Positions 7,057-12,330 of a stretch of DNA of 12,330 nucleotides are shown piece after piece; within the stretch, counting starts at the first letter, position 1, and each line of letters opens with the position of its first letter. The notes under the pieces were generated by a model that ran no database searches, was not told the origin of the DNA, and was given only the letters and a program-made list of their open reading frames with translations. A program made the translations under genes and the position numbers. Source of the DNA: an uncultured Prevotellaceae bacterium (GTDB taxonomy: Bacteria; Bacteroidota; Bacteroidia; Bacteroidales; Bacteroidaceae); assembly GCA_946413885.1 (NCBI GenBank), contig CAMKMK010000050.1, positions 1-12,330 of the forward strand, read 5' to 3'.

Positions 7057-8740
7057 CGACAAGAAAATCATTTTCTCGATGGTCGGCGTAAGCAAGGTCA
7101 TTCAGCAGAATCAGAAACAAATCCTGAAAAACATCTATTTGAGTTTCTTCTATGGTGCCAAGATTGGTATTGTAGGTATGAATGGTGCTGGTAAGTCCAC
7201 TTTGATGAAAATCATTGCTGGATTGGATCAGCAATATCAAGGAAACGTCGTGTGGAGTCCTGGATACAGCGTAGGATACCTGGAACAGGAACCTTATCTT
7301 GATGATGAGAAAACCGTACTTGAAGTGGTTAAAGAAGGTGTGAAACCCATCGTAGATGCCTTGACTGAGTACGAAGAGATCAACCAGAAATTTGGCTTGC
7401 CTGAATACTATGAGAATGAGGATAAGATGAACGCACTCTTTGTGCGTCAAGGAGAATTGCAAGACATCATCGACAGCACGGATGCATGGAACCTGGACAG
7501 CAAACTGGATCGGGCCATGGACGCATTACGTTGCCCGCCTAAAGATCAGCAAGTAAAGTTCCTGAGTGGTGGTGAGCGACGTCGCGTGGCATTGTGCCGC
7601 CTTTTGTTGCAGAAGCCTGATGTCTTGCTTTTGGATGAGCCAACCAACCATTTGGATGCAGAAAGCATTGACTGGTTGGAACAACACCTGAATCAATACG
7701 AAGGAACCGTCATTGCTGTTACCCATGACCGTTACTTCTTGGATGATGTGGCAGGATGGATTCTGGAGCTGGATCGTGGTGAGGGAATTCCTTGGCAAGG
7801 AAACTATTCCAGTTGGTTGGAACAGAAAACAACCCGCATGGCTCAGGAGGAAAAGGTGGCAAGCAAACGTCGCAAGACATTGGAGCGTGAGTTGGAATGG
7901 GTACGAATGTCTCCCAAGGCTCGTCAAGCAAAAGGAAAGGCTCGTTTGAACAGTTATGATAAAATGTTGAACGAGGAGCAAAAGGAAAGAGAAGAGAAAC
8001 TGGAGATTTACATCCCTAACGGTCCTCGTTTGGGGAATAAAGTCATTGAGGCTCGTGGAGTATGCAAAGCATACGATGATAAGGTATTGATAAAGAATCT
8101 CGACTTCATGCTGCCCCCAAATGGCATTGTGGGCGTGATTGGACCCAACGGAGCAGGAAAAACGACGCTCTTCCGTATGATTATGGGAGTTGAGAAACCT
8201 GATGCTGGAACTTTCGAGGTTGGCGAGACCGTTAAATTGTCATACGTGGACCAAAGCCATGCAGACATCAAGGCTGACGAGAGTGTTTACCAAGTTATCA
8301 GTCAAGGCAATGAGACGATACGTATGGGAGGCAGAGACATCAACTGCCGTGCTTATCTGAGTCGCTTCAACTTCAGCGGCGCAGATCAGGAAAAGAAATG
8401 TGGAGTGCTCTCTGGTGGTGAGCGGAATCGCCTGCATCTGGCAATGGCGTTGAAGCAGGAAGGAAACGTGCTGTTGCTTGATGAGCCGACAAACGACATC
8501 GACGTGAATACGCTTCGAGCATTGGAAGAAGGTTTGGAAAACTTTGCTGGATGTGCTGTCGTCATCAGTCATGACCGCTGGTTCCTGGATCGTATCTGCA
8601 CCCATATTCTTGCCTACGAGGGTGATGGCAACGTATTCTATTACGAAGGTTCCTATACTGATTACGAGGCCAATAAACTGAAGAGATTGGGATTAGAGGA
8701 ACCGCGTCGCATCAAGTACAGGAAGCTGACAGATGATTAA
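7043..8740 (+). CDS. ettA: Energy-dependent translational throttle protein EttA (ABC-F ATPase)
   Basis: The 565-residue cytosolic ABC-F protein has two ATPase domains and no membrane segment. In E. coli (555 residues) EttA binds the ribosomal E site and gates entry into elongation according to the ATP/ADP ratio. Domain 1 has Walker A GMNGAGKST (45-53), signature LSGGE (174-178), Walker B LLLDEPTNHLD (195-205) and His228. An arm-like insertion spans about 95-140. The interdomain linker (about 262-325) contains ELEWVRMSPKARQAKGKARL, the typical EttA linker. Domain 2 has GPNGAGKTT (367-375), LSGGE (456-460), LLLDEPTNDID (477-487) and His510. The C-terminus has the RRIKYRKL ending. Both catalytic glutamates are present. 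Linker and overall length favour EttA over antibiotic-resistance ABC-F types. It is transcribed divergently from dnaB. Confidence 0.93.
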   Translation: MATTDDKKIIFSMVGVSKVIQQNQKQILKNIYLSFFYGAKIGIVGMNGAGKSTLMKIIAGLDQQYQGNVVWSPGYSVGYLEQEPYLDDEKTVLEVVKEGVKPIVDALTEYEEINQKFGLPEYYENEDKMNALFVRQGELQDIIDSTDAWNLDSKLDRAMDALRCPPKDQQVKFLSGGERRRVALCRLLLQKPDVLLLDEPTNHLDAESIDWLEQHLNQYEGTVIAVTHDRYFLDDVAGWILELDRGEGIPWQGNYSSWLEQKTTRMAQEEKVASKRRKTLERELEWVRMSPKARQAKGKARLNSYDKMLNEEQKEREEKLEIYIPNGPRLGNKVIEARGVCKAYDDKVLIKNLDFMLPPNGIVGVIGPNGAGKTTLFRMIMGVEKPDAGTFEVGETVKLSYVDQSHADIKADESVYQVISQGNETIRMGGRDINCRAYLSRFNFSGADQEKKCGVLSGGERNRLHLAMALKQEGNVLLLDEPTNDIDVNTLRALEEGLENFAGCAVVISHDRWFLDRICTHILAYEGDGNVFYYEGSYTDYEANKLKRLGLEEPRRIKYRKLTDD

Positions 8741-8796
8741 ATGATTCCATCCTCTATGATGAGGCAGGATATATAAATAAGGTAAAAGAAGAATCG

Positions 8797-9663
8797 ATGA
8801 GTGCTAAGGATAAGAAAATCACTATTCGCAATCAAGAATATGGTGGAGAAAGGCCCTTGTACACCCTGCATGATGCACGGCTTGAGAACGTGACTATTCA
8901 CATAGGCGAGTCAAGCATCAAGGAATCAGGAAACATAGAGGCTGAGAAGTGCACTTTCGAGGGTAAATATGTTTTCTGGGAATGTAGCGGGTTCAAGGTG
9001 AAAGATTGCTTGTTCCGCGAAACGGCACGATCATCTCTTTGGTACAGCAATGATGTCGAAATGAAGGATTGTCGAGTGGAAGCTCCCAAAATGTTTCGAA
9101 GGATGAAAGGAATCAAGATAGACAACTGCCTGTTCACTAATGCCGAAGAGACGCTGTGGGATTGCGAGGATGTGGAAATACGGAACAGCCGCATTGACAA
9201 TGCTGACTATCTGGGAATGCATACCAACAACGTGCTTTTAGAGAACTATCTTCAAAACGGCAATTATTCTTTCCAGTACTCCAAGAATCTGACCATACGG
9301 AACTGTATTCTGAACTCAAAAGACAGCTTGTGGGAAAGCGAGAACGTGACGGTCATTGATAGCGAGATCAATGGCGAGTATCTGGCTTGGTACAGCAAGA
9401 ACCTGCGCCTAATCCGTTGTCACATCACGGGAGAACAACCTCTCTGCTATTGCAAGAATCTCTACATGGAGGACTGCACAATGGGCGAGGATGCCAATCT
9501 CGCCTTCGAGTACAGCAGCATAAATGCGACCTTGAAGGGACACGTTCACAGCATCAAGAATCCCACGACTGGAAAGATCGTAGTGGAAAGTGTGGGTGAA
9601 ATCATCATTGACAAGAATCAGAAGGCTCCTGCCAACTGTATCATCGAGGTACTGAAAAAATAA
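8797..9663 (+). CDS. DUF3737 family protein, right-handed beta-helix
   Basis: The 288-residue protein has no signal peptide or membrane segment, so it is probably cytosolic. It matches my recollection of the DUF3737 family (GGERPLY near the N-terminus, ETLW, ENVTV.DS, GEYL.WYS, PLCY, FEYS and KNPTTGKI motifs). Function is unknown for the family. About ten coils of 19-21 residues run from roughly residue 45 to 245, each of the form S-x-N-hydrophobic-x-hydrophobic-x-[DN]-[CS], as expected of a pectin-lyase-like beta-helix. The ladder position falls at 52, 71, 92, 111, 131, 151, 170, 189, 208 and 227, and seven of these ten are Cys. There are 12 Cys in all, high for a cytosolic protein. It begins 56 bp after ettA and ends 5 bp before the PatB-type gene, so co-translation with that gene is likely. 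No carbohydrate-lyase catalytic motif was recognised. Confidence 0.85.
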   Translation: MSAKDKKITIRNQEYGGERPLYTLHDARLENVTIHIGESSIKESGNIEAEKCTFEGKYVFWECSGFKVKDCLFRETARSSLWYSNDVEMKDCRVEAPKMFRRMKGIKIDNCLFTNAEETLWDCEDVEIRNSRIDNADYLGMHTNNVLLENYLQNGNYSFQYSKNLTIRNCILNSKDSLWESENVTVIDSEINGEYLAWYSKNLRLIRCHITGEQPLCYCKNLYMEDCTMGEDANLAFEYSSINATLKGHVHSIKNPTTGKIVVESVGEIIIDKNQKAPANCIIEVLKK

Positions 9664-9668
9664 GCAGC

Positions 9669-10823
9669 ATGACATTCGACAAGGAAACCAGAAGAAAAGG
9701 TACAGGAAGTCTGAAGTGGGATGAGAATCCTGATATAGAATATCCTCTATGGGTTGCCGATATGGATTTCGAGGTAGCTCCCTCCATCAAAGAGGCTTTG
9801 GAACAACGGGTCCAGCACGGCATTTTCGGCTATGCGATTCCCACAAACAGTTTTTACGAGAGTGTCATAAGATGGCATCAGAGACGGCATCATGTCACAT
9901 ACTGGCGAGAGTGGATGATCGTCGTGCCAGGCGTTGTGCCAGCCATCAGCAGTATTCTGCGTGCCTTGACCATTCCTGGTGATGGAGTCCTGACATTATC
10001 CCCTGTTTACAACTGCTTCTTCAGCAGCATCCGCAATCTCCAATGCAGAGCCGAAGAATCCGTTCTACGTCTGGTGGGCGACACGTACATGATAGACTTC
10101 GATGATCTGGAACATCGATCTGAGAAAGAAGACACAAAGGTTCTCCTGCTTTGCTCGCCCCACAACCCTTCTGGCAGAATCTGGACTAAAGAAGAACTTC
10201 AATGTATTGGGGATATCTGCTTGAAAAATAACGTATTCGTCGTTTCCGATGAAATTCATTGCGAGCTTGTCATGCCAGGCAACGAGTTCATGTCCTACGC
10301 CTCGCTGGGTGACACATATATGCAGGAAGCATGTATCTGCACGAGTGCCAGTAAGAGCTTCAACATGGCTGGATTGCAGAATGCCCAGATCATTTGTCCT
10401 AACGAAGAATATCGCAAACGTATTGATCGGGCAGTAAACATTCACGAGGTATGTGATGTCAATCCTTTTGGCATTGTTGCAACTGAGGCCGCTTACAATA
10501 AAGGTGAGGAATGGATAGAGGAACTCTGCCAGTATATTTGGCGGAACTACAAGGATGCCAGAGAATATATCGAGCGAGAAATTCCTCAACTGAAAGTCAT
10601 CAAACTGGAAGGGACCTATCTCATGTGGGTTGACATCCGCACACTCGCCGTCTCAGACGAGGCATTTTGTGAAGGTCTGCGCCAGAAGGAAAGCGTTTGG
10701 TTGGCTGAAGGTTCCCATTACGGCAAAGGTGGCGAAGGGTTTATCCGCATCAACCTTGCCACGCAACACGAGAACGTCATGATTGCCCTCATGAAACTGA
10801 AGCACTACATCGAATCCCTCTGA
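9669..10823 (+). CDS. patB: MalY/PatB family PLP-dependent C-S beta-lyase / aminotransferase
   Basis: A 384-residue fold-type I PLP enzyme, the usual length for MalY/PatB (about 390). Family members cleave cystathionine or other S-substituted cysteines to a thiol, pyruvate and ammonia; some act as aminotransferases. Visible motifs: WVADMDF (28-34), SPVYNCFF with the ring-stacking tyrosine Tyr114 (111-118), PHNPSGR (164-170), SDEIH with Asp194 (193-197), the Schiff-base Lys229 in SASKSFNMAG (226-235) and the carboxylate-binding Arg360 in RINLA (360-364). All catalytic positions are present. It starts 5 bp after the DUF3737 stop and its TGA overlaps the MATE ATG by one base (TGATG), so the three genes are probably translationally coupled. 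The in vivo substrate is unknown: methionine biosynthesis, cysteine-conjugate degradation and a specialised substrate tied to its neighbours are all possible. The symbol reflects the family. Confidence 0.9.
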   Translation: MTFDKETRRKGTGSLKWDENPDIEYPLWVADMDFEVAPSIKEALEQRVQHGIFGYAIPTNSFYESVIRWHQRRHHVTYWREWMIVVPGVVPAISSILRALTIPGDGVLTLSPVYNCFFSSIRNLQCRAEESVLRLVGDTYMIDFDDLEHRSEKEDTKVLLLCSPHNPSGRIWTKEELQCIGDICLKNNVFVVSDEIHCELVMPGNEFMSYASLGDTYMQEACICTSASKSFNMAGLQNAQIICPNEEYRKRIDRAVNIHEVCDVNPFGIVATEAAYNKGEEWIEELCQYIWRNYKDAREYIEREIPQLKVIKLEGTYLMWVDIRTLAVSDEAFCEGLRQKESVWLAEGSHYGKGGEGFIRINLATQHENVMIALMKLKHYIESL

Positions 10824-12253
10824 TGTCATATTCTGAAAACAAAGACCGCCTGCTTGCCCAGATACGCGATGGAGTGAAGATGCTTCCTCGCGATCAGCTG
10901 GCTCTTGCAGCCATGCTGAGCGTACCATCCATGTTGGCCCAACTGGTTCACATCATGATGCAGTACATCGATGCCAGCATGGTGGGAAGTCTTGGGGCAG
11001 AAGCGAGTGCCAGCATCGGACTTGTCAGCACGACCATCTGGCTCTTTGCAAGCCTGGGAAGTGCGGCAGGAGTTGGTTTCTATGTGCAAGTGGCCCATCG
11101 CATAGGGGCTGGAGAGTGGACGGAAGCCAGACAAATCCTGCGTCAGAGCTTCATGGCTTGCATGGTCTTTGCATTCACGCTTACGCTTATCGGTTTGAGT
11201 ATCAGTCCTTTCCTGCCTCAATGGTTAGGGGGAAACGAGAGCATTCAGCACGACTCCTCCATCTATTTCATGATTTTTGTGCTCTGCATGCCCTTCTCCA
11301 TCCTGAACTCGTTGTGTAGCGGAATGCTACGATGCAGCGGCAATATGCACCTTCCCAGTTTTCTCAACATCATGGCATGCATATTGGATGTCTTCTTCAA
11401 TTTCTTGCTGATTTTCCCAACTCGAACCATCTTTGGGATCACAGTACCTGGAGCAGGATTAGGCGTGACAGGTGCCGCTCTTGGCACTATGCTGGCCTAC
11501 ATAATCTGTTCGCTGACAATGTGTTACTACGTGACATTCCGAAGCAAGGAGCTTAATCTCTTCCAAGACAAAGGAACCTTCATACCCCAATTAAACACCC
11601 TGAAACGAGCCGTCAAGATTGCCCTCCCCCTGGCAGTCGAGCATGTCATTCTCTGTGGTGCCCAAATCGTCAGCACAATCATTGTTGCCCCTTTGGGAAC
11701 CGTCGCTATCGCAGCAAACAGCTTTGGCATCACGGTAGAAGCGCTCTGCTATATGCCTGGATACGGAATAGCGGATGCAGCAACCACCCTGATAGGTCAA
11801 AGCCTGGGCGCAAAACGCAGGAAACTGGCTCGCAGCTTTGGACAAATTACCCTCAGTATGGGAATCACCATCATGACCATCATGGGAGTGATCATGTTCA
11901 TTGGCTCCCCTGCCCTGATGACCCTGATGACACCCGATGTCAGCGTTCAGCAGCTTACCGTTCAAGTACTTAGAATCGAGGCATTTGCAGAGCCCATGTT
12001 TGCAGCAAGCATCGTTTGCTACGGCATCTTCGTTGGCGCAGGCGACACCATGATACCAGCCTCCATGAACTTGGGAAGTATATGGTTAGTGAGAATCACC
12101 CTGGCCTCCATCCTGGCAGGTACGCTTGGCTTGCAAGGTGTGTGGATTGCGATGGCGATTGAGCTTTGCTTCCGAGGCATCATTTTCCTGATCCGCTTCC
12201 ACGGTGACAGCTGGATGAAGAAGATTCAGGAAGTGAGTCCAGAGAAAGCATAA
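10823..12253 (+). CDS. MATE family efflux transporter
   Basis: A 476-residue inner-membrane protein with about 12 hydrophobic segments in two related halves, as in MATE (NorM/DinF/YdhE-like) Na+- or H+-driven antiporters that expel organic cations, drugs or metabolites. The first half opens with PSMLAQLVHIMMQYIDASMVGSLG (residues 35-58, split here by the window's own segments at Gln47) and the second with PLAVEHVILCGAQIVSTI (269-286). GYGIADAATTLIGQSLGA (313-330) in the second half is a typical MATE stretch. The protein has a hydrophilic N-terminal leader of about 20 residues and a short basic-acidic tail. The ATG overlaps the stop of the PatB-type gene by one base, so it is almost certainly expressed with it. 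This suggests export of a product or toxic by-product of that enzyme, which is inference. The substrate cannot be read from the sequence. Confidence 0.93.
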   Translation: MSYSENKDRLLAQIRDGVKMLPRDQLALAAMLSVPSMLAQLVHIMMQYIDASMVGSLGAEASASIGLVSTTIWLFASLGSAAGVGFYVQVAHRIGAGEWTEARQILRQSFMACMVFAFTLTLIGLSISPFLPQWLGGNESIQHDSSIYFMIFVLCMPFSILNSLCSGMLRCSGNMHLPSFLNIMACILDVFFNFLLIFPTRTIFGITVPGAGLGVTGAALGTMLAYIICSLTMCYYVTFRSKELNLFQDKGTFIPQLNTLKRAVKIALPLAVEHVILCGAQIVSTIIVAPLGTVAIAANSFGITVEALCYMPGYGIADAATTLIGQSLGAKRRKLARSFGQITLSMGITIMTIMGVIMFIGSPALMTLMTPDVSVQQLTVQVLRIEAFAEPMFAASIVCYGIFVGAGDTMIPASMNLGSIWLVRITLASILAGTLGLQGVWIAMAIELCFRGIIFLIRFHGDSWMKKIQEVSPEKA

Positions 12254-12278
12254 TCTATCCTTCTCAGGTTGGAATAAA

Positions 12279-12316
12279 TGCATCCTTTTTCTTAAAGAAC
12301 AGTTAAAAAGAATGCA
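12279..12316 (+). terminator. Inverted repeat after the MATE gene, candidate terminator
   Basis: TGCATCCTTTTT (12279-12290) and AAAAAGAATGCA (12305-12316) form a 12-bp inverted repeat with one mismatch around a 14-nt loop, 25 bp past the MATE stop. The mismatch is C against A on the plus-strand RNA but would be a G-U wobble in a minus-strand transcript. No U tract follows on the plus strand (AATAAATAAAA), so a classic intrinsic terminator is not shown. It may end the operon, act on a gene beyond the window, or bind a protein. Confidence 0.35.
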
Positions 12317-12330
12317 ATAAATAAAACGTT

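Noticed and set aside
7025..7462. Minus-strand open frame opposite the start of ettA
   Set aside because: It is antisense to the conserved first ATPase domain of EttA and has no recognisable protein features.
7043..8740. Reading the ABC-F gene as an antibiotic-resistance protein
   Set aside because: The arm insertion, the linker with PKARQAKGKARL and the RIKYRKL ending are those of EttA, a housekeeping ABC-F type.
8741..8776. Eleven-codon ORF beginning directly after the ettA stop (TAAATG), encoding MIPSSMMRQDI
   Set aside because: It has no ribosome site of its own or recognisable leader features and is well within chance expectation.
8797..9663. Reading the beta-helix protein as a pectate lyase or polysaccharide-degrading enzyme
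   Set aside because: There is no signal peptide and no recognisable lyase catalytic motif, and the motif pattern fits DUF3737 instead.

Overview
The window looks like chromosomal DNA from a Bacteroidota organism, most likely Bacteroidales and perhaps a Prevotella/Segatella-type genus. Three things support this. The first gene encodes a large surface protein ending in a type IX secretion (T9SS) sorting tail. A promoter of the Bacteroidota form (TTTG, 19 bp, TAnnTTTG) lies between dnaB and ettA. Start codons are not preceded by strong Shine-Dalgarno sequences. The genus is inference. No mobile element, CRISPR array, tRNA or rRNA was seen, and no gene is visibly broken; only the first gene is cut, by the window edge.

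Layout. (1) 1-3957, plus: the 3' part of a modular secreted CotH-kinase protein with lamin-tail domains, a chitobiase-type domain, tandem GWNW modules and a T9SS tail. (2) 5234-4032, minus: a dicarboxylate/amino acid:cation symporter, 18 bp downstream of dnaB and convergent with the CotH gene. (3) 6824-5253, minus: dnaB, the replicative helicase. (4) 6825-7042: a 218-bp divergent promoter region with an identical -7 box on each strand. (5) 7043-8740, plus: ettA, an ABC-F translation factor. (6) 8797-12253, plus: three tightly packed genes, namely a DUF3737 right-handed beta-helix protein, a MalY/PatB-type PLP C-S lyase/aminotransferase and a MATE efflux pump. (7) 12254-12330: a trailing inverted repeat that may be a terminator.

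How the genes may work together. dnaB and the symporter look co-transcribed. The DUF3737, PatB and MATE genes are separated by 5 bp and then by a 1-nt stop/start overlap, which implies translational coupling and a shared job. A plausible but unproven reading is that the PLP enzyme cleaves an S-substituted cysteine (or aminates a related compound), the MATE protein exports a product, and the cysteine-rich beta-helix protein serves the same pathway in an unknown way. This cassette is the best candidate here for an undescribed system. The rest is mostly housekeeping, with possible specificity changes in the symporter's binding site.
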